DNA of 64,000 nt, taken from positions 2,728,001 through 2,792,000 of the forward strand of contig OY763325.1 of the NCBI GenBank assembly GCA_963667315.1, read 5' to 3'. Under the pieces are notes generated by a model. The model was not told where the DNA came from, ran no database searches, and was given only the letters and a program-made list of their open reading frames with translations. Below are positions 24,738 to 33,400 of this stretch, piece by piece. Numbering within the stretch: position 1 is the stretch's first letter; the number at the start of each line of letters is the position of its first letter. The position numbers and the translations under genes are program-made. The stretch is from DAINPP01 sp963667315 (GTDB taxonomy: Bacteria; Thermotogota; Thermotogae; MWEM01).

Positions 24738-25997
24738 TTATGATTTTACAGCTCCGTCTACGAGTCCGGAGATGATTTGTTTCTGGAATATCAGGAAGAT
24801 AATGATGACCGGCAGACCGGCAAGTGTTGAGGCTGCCATCATCTTGGGCCATTCTACCTGATTCAGTTTTGAGAACATCGCCAGCCCTACCTGTACGGTT
24901 CTCATATCTTTTGAATTGGTCATAACCAGTGGATAATACAAGCCGTTCCAGCTGGCAATGAACGAGTTGATACCAAGTACGGCGAGCCCCGGTCCGCTCA
25001 GCGGCAGAATGATCTTGAAGAATATCTGGAAATCATTCGCGCCGTCCACATAGGCCGCCTGGTCAATTTCTACGGGTAATTGTTCGATGTATTGTCGCAT
25101 CAGGAAGATTCCAAACGGTGAAACTAATGCGGGGACGATCAGAGCCTGATAGGTGTTAATCCAGCTTAGCTTTTCCATCATCATGAATATTGGGATGATG
25201 GTGATCTGTGGTGGAATCATCATCGTTGCCAGTATGATACCGAAGATGACCTCTTTCCCTCTGAATTTCTTTCTTGCCAGGGCATAGGCAACCATTGAGG
25301 AAAGGATCAGGTTTCCGGCAACGGCAAATATGGCAATGAACGCACTGTTAAACATATATCTGGCAAAATCATTTTCCTCCCAGACGTTTACGAAATTCAT
25401 GAGTGTTGGGAATTTGTAATTCGCATGGATGTTATCAAGGCTGAATCCCGCTCCAACATCAGAACTTTTAAAGAGAATCTGAAGCTGTGAGACGTGTTTG
25501 ACATCAATCCCTTCAAATTGAGCGAGATCAAGTTCCAATGTTTGATTTTTCCACTCATTTGAGGAATTGGGCTGAAAAGCAATCATTTTCAGATTTTCAT
25601 CGATATCCTTCAAACCGATATAGAATGTATCGATCGTGCCGTTTATCTTCATATCACAGGTAAAAGACCGGGTCAGTTGCAGATTCTTATCCCCGAGAAA
25701 GACGCCTATTCCGGTCAATTCATCGGGTGTATCATTTTTTATATCAAACCAGGTGTTTTCGCTTTCAGTTGATTCATTTTTAACGAGTTCATATTGCTTG
25801 TTTCCGATAGCCTTCATCTTCGTTCTCAGAAACATCGCGCGTGTTTCAAAATCCAGAAGTGTCTTTCCGGTGATGATATGGAAAAGATCACCTTCAGGGA
25901 TAATGGATGTCAACACCGTCAGTAACAATGGAAACAGACAGATTGACAATAGGATGACCATGGCGGTAAAAACTTTTTTGTTTGTTTTTGTCATCAT
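24738..25997 (-). CDS. Sugar ABC permease (MalG-type) with inserted extracytoplasmic beta-domain
   Basis: The 419-residue protein has helix 1 at about residues 9-30. About 160 residues without membrane helices follow, then the five remaining helices with the EAA loop IDQAAYVDGANDFQIFFKIILP. The insertion (about 45-200) is rich in beta-type alternation and closes with GAGFSLDNIHANY. That resembles the last strand of jelly-roll carbohydrate-binding domains, and strands such as FYIGLKDIDENLKMIAF support this. Ordinary MalG proteins have about 280 residues and lack this domain. AAAGGAG precedes the tandem ATG codons at 25997 and 25994. The start overlaps the stop of the upstream permease by one base. 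Confidence 0.88.
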   Translation of the reverse strand: MMTKTNKKVFTAMVILLSICLFPLLLTVLTSIIPEGDLFHIITGKTLLDFETRAMFLRTKMKAIGNKQYELVKNESTESENTWFDIKNDTPDELTGIGVFLGDKNLQLTRSFTCDMKINGTIDTFYIGLKDIDENLKMIAFQPNSSNEWKNQTLELDLAQFEGIDVKHVSQLQILFKSSDVGAGFSLDNIHANYKFPTLMNFVNVWEENDFARYMFNSAFIAIFAVAGNLILSSMVAYALARKKFRGKEVIFGIILATMMIPPQITIIPIFMMMEKLSWINTYQALIVPALVSPFGIFLMRQYIEQLPVEIDQAAYVDGANDFQIFFKIILPLSGPGLAVLGINSFIASWNGLYYPLVMTNSKDMRTVQVGLAMFSKLNQVEWPKMMAASTLAGLPVIIIFLIFQKQIISGLVDGAVKS

Positions 25998-26872
25998 CAA
26001 ATCTCCTTTCGCAGAACTCTTTTCTGAATGAGGGTGATGACCATGATAATCATGAGCAGGATATAGGCAATTGCCGAACCGTAGCCCATTTCAAATTTTC
26101 TGAAAGAAACCTCATACAAATAATGAACCATCGTTTGTGTTGAATTTCTTGGTCCTCCACCGGTCATCGTGTAGATTTCGCTGAAGACCTGAAAGGATCT
26201 GATCGTATTTATGGCGATAACGAAGAATAACGTCGGTTTCAGCAGAGGCAGGGTAATTCTCGTTGCAATCCTGAATGGTCCGGCACCGTCAATTCGAGCG
26301 GCTTCATAGAGCTGTTCGGGTATACTCTGCAGTCCCGCAAAGATCAGAATGACATAATACCCGAATGCCGCCCAGACATCCATAAACATGATGGCGGGTA
26401 AAGCCGTTTGCGTTGAGGCGAGCCAGCTTCTGTCCTCCATCTTGAACCCGAGAAGACTTCCCAGGGTGTTGAACAAGCCGTTTGAACTGTACATATAAAT
26501 CCATATCATGGAAATAACCACCATTGAGATGACAGATGGCAGGAAGAAGGCTGATTTGAAAAAATCTTTGCCCTTAAGTCTTCTGTTGTTCAGCAAGATG
26601 CCGATGACAAGCGCAATACCCGTTGTAAACGGAATGGTTCCCACAACGAAGATCATCGTATTTTTTAATGCAATCAGGAAGACCTCATCCTGAAAGGCCT
26701 TGATATAATTGTCAAAACCGACAAATTCCATGTTTGGATTTAACCCTGAGTATTTTGTGAAGCTGACCACAAAGGAAAAGATTATCGGGTACAGCCCAAA
26801 TATCGAAAACAGTATGAGCCATGGAGACAGAAAGGCAAAAAGAACCCATTTTTGCTTTGTCTTTTTTTTCAT
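25997..26872 (-). CDS. Sugar ABC transporter permease (MalF-type)
   Basis: This protein of about 291 residues has six membrane helices, the EAA loop YEAARIDGAGPFRIATRITLP and the FSEIYTMTGGGPRNSTQTMVHYLY motif of sugar permeases. AAAGGAG precedes two neighbouring ATG codons (26875, 26872), and the second has the better spacing. It forms the channel with the following MalG-type subunit. Confidence 0.92.
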   Translation of the reverse strand: MKKKTKQKWVLFAFLSPWLILFSIFGLYPIIFSFVVSFTKYSGLNPNMEFVGFDNYIKAFQDEVFLIALKNTMIFVVGTIPFTTGIALVIGILLNNRRLKGKDFFKSAFFLPSVISMVVISMIWIYMYSSNGLFNTLGSLLGFKMEDRSWLASTQTALPAIMFMDVWAAFGYYVILIFAGLQSIPEQLYEAARIDGAGPFRIATRITLPLLKPTLFFVIAINTIRSFQVFSEIYTMTGGGPRNSTQTMVHYLYEVSFRKFEMGYGSAIAYILLMIIMVITLIQKRVLRKEI

Positions 26873-26902
26873 CATATACTCCTTTTTATCACGAAAATAC
26901 AA

Positions 26903-26919
26903 GGGGGGAGTTCCCCCCC
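26903..26919 (-). terminator. G/C hairpin between SBP and first permease gene
   Basis: Six G, agtt and six or seven C form a very stable short stem just after the SBP stop. It lacks a T-run, so partial termination or 3'-end protection is more likely than a full stop. Confidence 0.55.
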
Positions 26920-26929
26920 GTTTAATCGT

Positions 26930-28150
26930 TTATTTGTTGAACTCGTCGAGAATGACCTGAATCTGATCGTTGTATTTCTTTAAGGTTGTTTCGACATCAG
27001 CGTTGTCGAGTACGATTGATTCGATGGCTTCTGAAAGCTTTGCCTGAATATCCACCCATTTCGGATGCTGTGGGGCAGGAACGGCCATGCCATTCTGCAG
27101 GAAGAAGATGTATTCCAGTGGATGATCTTCAAACCAAGGGTTTTCTTCTGCTTTCTTTGTGGAGGGGAAGATAGAAGGCACTCTTTTGGTGATCTTCATG
27201 GATACTTCTTCACTGATGAGGTATTCGATGAATTTCTTTGCTGCTTTCTTGTTCTGTGAGGCTTGTGGGATTGTCAGGATCTCGCCACCTGCAAATGAAG
27301 CATGGTAACCGTCTGCCGTATCAGGTCTCGGCACGTAGCAAACCATGAAATTGGTGTCCGGATAGGTGGAGGAAAGCTTTGTGATATTGCCCGCCTGGGC
27401 AATCCACATTCCAATTTTTCCGGCACCAAATACTTCTCTCAAGTCACTTGATTTTGTCTTGATGGAATATTTTGACAGTTCCTGATACATTTCAGCCGCT
27501 TCAAGAACTTCTTTAGAGTCCAGGGTAGCCGTTTTCATATCATCGGAAAGCATCTTGCCGTTGTTTCCCCATACCGCCGGTAAGAACCATTCCTGCCAGG
27601 GTGTCTGAGGTTCTCCCGTTCCCATTCCGAAACCGTAAACATCATCTCCCAGTGCATCAATTTTCTTTGCTGCTTCAATCAATTCCTCCCAAGTTTCAGG
27701 GGGGTATTCGGGATCGAGTCCGGCTTTTACGAAGAGATCCATATTGTAGTACATGGCTCTTGTTCCAAGGAGCCATGGATAGCCCCAGTATGCGTTATTG
27801 TACATGGACTGATTCCAGCCAACGATATAGGGGAATTGATCCACTTCATCGGAGACGTTTGACAGTACCCCTTCGTTGGCAAAGTTTGCAACCCATGTGT
27901 TTCCAAGTTCAAGAACATCCGGCACAGCTCCCGCAGCAAAGGCCGTAACGATCTTGTCGAATCCGGTTGCCCATGATAACTGAACAAATTCGATTTCCAC
28001 ATCGGGATTCATCGCCTGATAATCTTCAATAACCTTGTTTGCCGTGTCATCATTCATCATGAATTCCCAGAAAAGCAGCTTTGTCTTTGCGCTGCACACT
28101 GTAACCGCAAGCAGTACCAATAGTGAAACGATTAAAACTCTCTTAAACAT
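26930..28150 (-). CDS. Sugar ABC transporter substrate-binding protein (family 1)
   Basis: The 406-residue protein has a signal peptide (MFKRVLIVSLLVLLAVTVCSA) and family 1 motifs: KIVTAFAAGAVPDVLELGNTW, GYPWLLGTRAMYYNMDLFVKAG and a C-terminal FAGGEILTIPQASQNKKAA region. GGAGGTG before the ATG at 28150 fixes the start. It belongs with the two permeases and GH84 enzyme downstream, suggesting uptake of N-acetylglucosamine-containing oligosaccharides, and with the ROK regulator upstream. Confidence 0.92.
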   Translation of the reverse strand: MFKRVLIVSLLVLLAVTVCSAKTKLLFWEFMMNDDTANKVIEDYQAMNPDVEIEFVQLSWATGFDKIVTAFAAGAVPDVLELGNTWVANFANEGVLSNVSDEVDQFPYIVGWNQSMYNNAYWGYPWLLGTRAMYYNMDLFVKAGLDPEYPPETWEELIEAAKKIDALGDDVYGFGMGTGEPQTPWQEWFLPAVWGNNGKMLSDDMKTATLDSKEVLEAAEMYQELSKYSIKTKSSDLREVFGAGKIGMWIAQAGNITKLSSTYPDTNFMVCYVPRPDTADGYHASFAGGEILTIPQASQNKKAAKKFIEYLISEEVSMKITKRVPSIFPSTKKAEENPWFEDHPLEYIFFLQNGMAVPAPQHPKWVDIQAKLSEAIESIVLDNADVETTLKKYNDQIQVILDEFNK

Positions 28151-28201
28151 AAAGCACCTCCAATTTATTCGGTAAAGAGGCAACAAAAGTGCACTCATCC
28201 C

Positions 28202-28231
28202 GTTATATTACAAGCATGATTATTCTCTCAA
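28202..28231 (-). promoter_or_regulatory. Putative promoter of the GH84 transport operon
   Basis: On the minus strand TTGAGA (28226-28231) and TATAAC (28202-28207) are 18 bp apart, upstream of the SBP gene. No clear operator is visible here. Confidence 0.5.
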
Positions 28232-28295
28232 CACAAACGATTCAGAGAAACTCCGTGCTGACTGGCTATTTAATTTGGGCAGAACTAAAACCGAT

Positions 28296-29405
28296 TTACA
28301 GTGTATTCAGTATCCTTTTTACTTTATCAAAATCATCCAGGAAGGAGATCATGAATGAGATGGCAGATCCTTTTGCGACACTCTCGATTCCGCCATAGTC
28401 GATTTGAACAAACCCCTCGTTGTATTTTAATGAGGAATACTCCAGGATTTTTTTAACGGTATAGTCACGGAGAAAATCAGAAAATTTACTGATATCTCCA
28501 CCGAGAATGATTTTTTTGGGATCCATAAACTGAACCATACCGGCAATTCTTTCGGAAAAATTGCAGATATAATTTCTGATGTCCCTGTTTTCATTCAACA
28601 ATGGTTCATCCAATTTTTCCAGCTGAATTGCTTCAATCTGTTCAAGATTTTCCAGCAGCCAGTAATTTTTGATTCTGACTTCTCCGGCGGAGGAATGTTC
28701 TCCTTTGTATATCTTGTTGTCGATGATGATACCGGCACCGATTTCTTTAAGCATCAGCAGATTTTCCGGTAAGAAGAACAGAAAATAGAGGCTTTTTTCA
28801 TCACTGAATTGTGAACGCAATAAACTGTTTGCCGCTGCCGCATTCGCGTCATTTTCCACATGGATATGTTTTGCGTAGCGGTCTCCAAGTTCCTTTACGA
28901 TATTCAATTCGTTCAATCGCATATCCGATGAGAATCTGATGATACCCGAATTCGAGTCAATTAACCCCGGCAGGGCGAGGTTGATACTCAGCAGTTTGTC
29001 GAATTTCTGAGCATCACTTTCTTCAAAATGATCAATACAAGCCATCATGGCTTTTGTAAATGAATCATTTGATCTGATGGTAATATTCTTTTCAATCCGA
29101 TAAATCACTTTCCCCGTTAAATCTTCAAAAAGGGCGAGAATGTGTCCGTCAATGACGGCAATAGAGATGAAATAGCACAGATCCCCGTTCAATTTGAATT
29201 CCTGAATCTTTCTCCCCCCCTTTTTTCCGGGTGCAATTTCAGCCGTTTCGTAAAATATTTTCTCACGCATCATGGCGTTAAAATTACGTGTTACCGTAGA
29301 TTTGTCTATACGCAGCGTATCTTTGATGAAATTTCTTGTAAATTGATTTTTAATCCATATCTCACGCAGTATATTCAACTGCGTCTGGTTCTCCAGGTTA
29401 AACAT
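28296..29405 (-). CDS. ROK-family transcriptional regulator
   Basis: The 369-residue protein has an N-terminal winged helix (RNFIKDTLRIDKSTVTRNFNAM) and a ROK ATPase-fold domain with HVENDANAAAA and IGAGIIIDNKIYKGEHSSAGEV. The cysteine cluster of zinc-containing ROK repressors (CGxxGCxE) is not seen after EHSSAGE. This suggests a metal-free variant. ROK proteins such as NagC and XylR repress sugar genes and bind a sugar effector. Its position directly upstream of the SBP-permease-GH84 operon, on the same strand, makes that its likely target. GGAGGTG precedes the ATG at 29405. Confidence 0.9.
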   Translation of the reverse strand: MFNLENQTQLNILREIWIKNQFTRNFIKDTLRIDKSTVTRNFNAMMREKIFYETAEIAPGKKGGRKIQEFKLNGDLCYFISIAVIDGHILALFEDLTGKVIYRIEKNITIRSNDSFTKAMMACIDHFEESDAQKFDKLLSINLALPGLIDSNSGIIRFSSDMRLNELNIVKELGDRYAKHIHVENDANAAAANSLLRSQFSDEKSLYFLFFLPENLLMLKEIGAGIIIDNKIYKGEHSSAGEVRIKNYWLLENLEQIEAIQLEKLDEPLLNENRDIRNYICNFSERIAGMVQFMDPKKIILGGDISKFSDFLRDYTVKKILEYSSLKYNEGFVQIDYGGIESVAKGSAISFMISFLDDFDKVKRILNTL

Positions 29406-29420
29406 TCAACACCTCCGGTT

Positions 29421-29472
29421 AGTTGGTTGCGCAGAACAACTTTATATTACGCCATCCGATAGTCTATAACAA
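29421..29472 (-). promoter_or_regulatory. Promoter and imperfect operator of the ROK gene
   Basis: On the minus strand TTGTTA (29467-29472) and TAATAT (29444-29449) are exactly 17 bp apart. Just after the start site, 29421-29441 is an imperfect dyad agttg...caact with six of seven outer pairs matching, a candidate autoregulatory site. Confidence 0.55.
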
Positions 29473-29682
29473 AATCCATTTATGAGCAATTATAGCTGAT
29501 TATTCCCATTTGTTTTCTTTTTTCCGCCTTTTTCTGCCGTTTTTCCAAAATTACATCGAAAATGAAAATTTTGTCAGATTTCAAAGGGTTAAAACGGTTT
29601 CGGATGCTATAATAAATCTGCGATTTTAAAGCACAAATGACGATGAGAGAAACGGTTCATTTAAGAAAAAGGAGCGAGGAAG

Positions 29683-30324
29683 ATGATAAAATATGTATTA
29701 TGGGATTTTAACGGGACGCTGATTGACGATGTGGGTGCTGCTGTGGATAATATCAATGCATTGTTGAAAAAATACGGAAAACCGCTGATCAATCTGGCAA
29801 CATACCGGGAGGTCTTTACTTTCCCCGTTATTGACTATTACAGGAATGTTGGACTGGTGAAGGATGAAAAAGAGTTCGAAGTCATCGCCCATGAGTGGAT
29901 GAACGGCTATTATGCGAGGGAAAAAGATTTGAAAGTCTTTGAGAACACCTGTTCAAATCTGGAAAGGGTTCATGAACTTGGCTTACGACAGGGAGTGTTA
30001 AGTGCCAGCAGCATAAAACAGCTGACAAGACTGCTTGATCAGCATGATCTGACAAAATATATGGATGATATCCTGGGAGTAGCCGATATCTACGCCAACG
30101 GTAAGGTAGATATCGGCTTGAAATTCATCCGCAACCATCATCTGAAACCCGAAGAGGTGGTTCTGATAGGAGATACCTTCCACGACTGGGAAGTGGCCGC
30201 TGAGATGGGGATTCACTGTATCCTGTGTGCAAAAGGTCATCAAAGTTTTGAAATCCTCAGCAGTTCGGGTTGTCTCGTTGTCAACGATATCGATGAGATC
30301 TTTGAAAGTGAGTATTTTAAATGA
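29683..30324 (+). CDS. HAD-superfamily hydrolase, phosphoglycolate-phosphatase-like
   Basis: The 213-residue protein has HAD motifs DFNGTLIDD (I), VLSASS (II), a Lys in the KVDIGLKFI region (III) and LIGDTFHDWEVAAEMG (IV), with a four-helix cap after motif I. This matches Gph/PGP-type phosphatases acting on small phosphate esters, but the substrate cannot be told. AAGGAG precedes the ATG and TATAAT lies at 29608-29613. It is convergent with the first giant lipoprotein gene. Confidence 0.83.
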   Translation: MIKYVLWDFNGTLIDDVGAAVDNINALLKKYGKPLINLATYREVFTFPVIDYYRNVGLVKDEKEFEVIAHEWMNGYYAREKDLKVFENTCSNLERVHELGLRQGVLSASSIKQLTRLLDQHDLTKYMDDILGVADIYANGKVDIGLKFIRNHHLKPEEVVLIGDTFHDWEVAAEMGIHCILCAKGHQSFEILSSSGCLVVNDIDEIFESEYFK

Positions 30325-30407
30325 TGGTGGTATCATCAAATGGAATATCTCTATCAATAAAAGTATGATATTCCCTGAAAAATTTAATTCACCGCAAAAG
30401 AATTACT

Positions 30408-30431
30408 AAAAGGGACTGGAAAGTCCCTTTT
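30408..30431. terminator. Bidirectional terminator between HAD and lipoprotein genes
   Basis: The perfect 10-bp stem aaaagggact/agtccctttt around ggaa carries A and T runs inside the arms, serving both convergent genes. Confidence 0.8.
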
Positions 30432-30443
30432 AAAATCAAAAAC

Positions 30444-33400
30444 TTAAGGCTGATTATTTTTAAGATACGGGTACCCGTCATTTTTTGAATCAATAGCCCA
30501 GATATAATCAAAATCCCAACCTGAAAAATTAGTCTTATTTTTCATATCACCCGTGTTTCGTCCGCTTCCGGCAGCAGAAGTATCCATTCCAGATGTTTTC
30601 TTGTCCCAATAACATCCATTAATCTCAGCTTCGAAGTACCGACCAACGAATCCGCCTGTGTAGTTCGAAGAGGTAGAGGTAATCTTACCGGTTGAATAAC
30701 AGTCTGAGAAACCGTCTCCGTTGTTTATTCTCCCGATTAGCCCACCGATTTGTCCACTATTAGTTGCTTCGACATCTCCTCTGGCGTATGCGTTTTCAAC
30801 CTTTCCCGCACTTTGATAGAGGCCTATGAGGCCACCGACCGATCCCTTGGCCGTCGCATTTCCTGTTGCAAAACATCTTTCAATAGAAACTTCATTGTGA
30901 AAATCGCCAACGAGACCCCCAACATCATATCGTCCTGTAACCGTGCAGTCGGAATGGGAGAGTGTGATTTCGGCAGTACTGGATAAACTGTAGCAATAGC
31001 CGACGAGTCCGCCAACATTGTCATGATTGGTCGTGTTAATCGTTCCTGAGGTATGGCAGTCGGTAATAGTGGTTGATGTCGCCATACCGACGAGACCCCC
31101 GCAGTTAACTGGATATGTAAGATAACCTGCTCCCATGATGTCGATGTTTGTTAATATTATACCCTGTAGTTTGGCCCCTGAAGTCCCGCCAAAGAGCCCC
31201 AGATTGTTGTTGGATGAATTGATCTTCAGGTTGGAAATGACATGATCCTGACCGTTATATTCTCCCGTAAACGGATCGATAGGGTCCCAGTTGCTGTAGG
31301 CAGACAGATTTATATCCGCTGTCTGTATGAAATAGCATGAAGGATAATCCCTGACGGTGTTCAATTGAGCGGCCGTCTTAACCTGATATGGGATAAACGC
31401 TGTTCCCCGTCCCCCTTCAAACGGAAGTGTCTTGAAGTTTCGAGTCGTACTGGACAGCGTTGCACCGTATTGATCCACCGCCTCTACTTTCCAGTAATAG
31501 GTGGTATTCGTATCCAGTGAATTGAGTTTATATTCCGTTCCCTGACAGCTTTTTATTTGATCAAGATTGTTTGAATTCATTCCGTAATAGATTTTGTAGG
31601 AGGCATCTCCGGTATGACTATCCCATTTTAAAGTCACGGGTTTTATAAGCTCTACGGCGTTATTTTTAGGACTCAACAGAGCGGGAGCGCTTGTTGGGGT
31701 GTTGACAACAGCCGCTCTTCTTTTAGAACTCTGTGCATAGATCTCCGTTGCCTCATCCTGCAGCGAGACATAATAATTGCTGCTCGAGATAACATCACGA
31801 TCTATATTCATATAGTCTCCTGAAGAGTAGACGGTACTTGCGATTTCTGTGAGTGCACTAACGGAATCAAACAGTCTCATGATATCTCCTGCTGAGAAGG
31901 TTCCATATAGTCTGATACAGTTCAGTTTGTCGTGAGCAATCCACTTTGTGAGATGAGACGTATCGGTTCTCGTGTAATAAATCTGCGAATTGTCGGCTGT
32001 TGCGCTTCCGTTAACCTTATTCAACGTGTAGGTGTTGGTATCTTCAGTGCCTTCAACCTCTTCTGCATCATCCGTTGTTCCCGGCAACTGATGTGCCTGC
32101 CATTTGATGCCGTTACTGTTTTGCACCGTTCCCCCTTCTGCGACGTATACACCGCCACCGTTGGCGTTTGCCGTATTTGCCTTGATTTCATTTTCAACGA
32201 TTTTTGGATTTCTTCCCGTTTCAACGTAAATCCCCCCGCCATAATCGGCAACGTTGTTTTCGATGAGATTGTTCTCAACGATCGTAATATCTCCCGTTCT
32301 CTGAGAGGAGGGTTCGGCTGTGTCGATCATGATACCCGACCCTTTTTGTGCCTGGTTCAATGCGATTCTGTTTTCTTTAATGATTGGATTTGCATTGCCT
32401 ATTCTTATGCCGCTACCCGTTGTATTGTTTTTTATATGCAACCCCATGATAACGGTTCGATTGTCCTGTCCGCCGTTTATCGTGATAGCCGGACCGCTAA
32501 CGCCTGTGATGATGGTGTTGTCTCTCACCGTATCGCTTGAGGGATCTGTGCTGAGGAGTTGATAATTGTTGTTCCCCATGTCAACGGATTCCATATATAT
32601 CCCTTCCCACAGCGTAATCGTCGCACCCTCACTTCCGTTGTTAACGGCATCTTGTATCGAATTCTGCCAGCTGACAGAGCCATCCCTCTCTTCAAGCCTG
32701 ACGAAGAGATTTTCGTTAACGTGGATGGTGAAATCTTTTTTAAACAGAACGCCCTTTGGTGGCGTGACCGTGAGTGTGGCGTCAGCCGTGATTGGTGTAT
32801 TTTCACCGATTTCTCCCGAAGTGTTGAAGATGGTATAGCCTTGAGTTTCGCCATCAATGGAACTGAGGCGTGATGTGATCTCTGCAGGCGTCTTTCCTGT
32901 GATGACTTTAATAGCCGTTGCAGGCTCTGTTTCCAGGTTGATGTACATCTCCTCTCCAGAACAGGCGAGGTGGAAATCGGTATTTCTTGAATTTCCGGTT
33001 GAGGTGAAGATAGCCGTTGCGTCATCTGATACGGACCAGGCGGATTCATCACCGTCGGCATCAGCTGTGACGATGAATGTGTATGCTTTCGTGATGGTTC
33101 TTGCCGCTGTATAAGCCGGTGGAACTTCCTGTTCTTTCAAAAGGAGTGTGATCGTAGATCCTTCATCGAGCATCAGATGGCTAATTGTGATCAGTTGCTG
33201 TTGCGGAGAAAAATCTGATGCGGGGGAGGCAACCGTGTTGATGATGACAGAGGCATCGTCCGTTATTTCAAAACCGTTTGGGACGGTGATAACAAGCTGT
33301 CCGTTATAGAATTCATGAGCTGTTGTGTAATCCAGTTTCGGAGAAACGGTATATGCTTCCTCCCCTTGAACGGGAATGAGTGTCAACGTACCCTGTGGGG

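Noticed and set aside
30444..31400. GLUG repeats as a possible CRISPR or DNA repeat array
   Set aside because: The repeats are at protein level with variable spacing and diverged bases; they code for GGLVG turns.
31932..32540. 202-codon plus-strand frame inside the first giant lipoprotein gene
   Set aside because: It is a complement of repetitive beta-helix codons; the paralog shows a similar antisense opening with unrelated residues.
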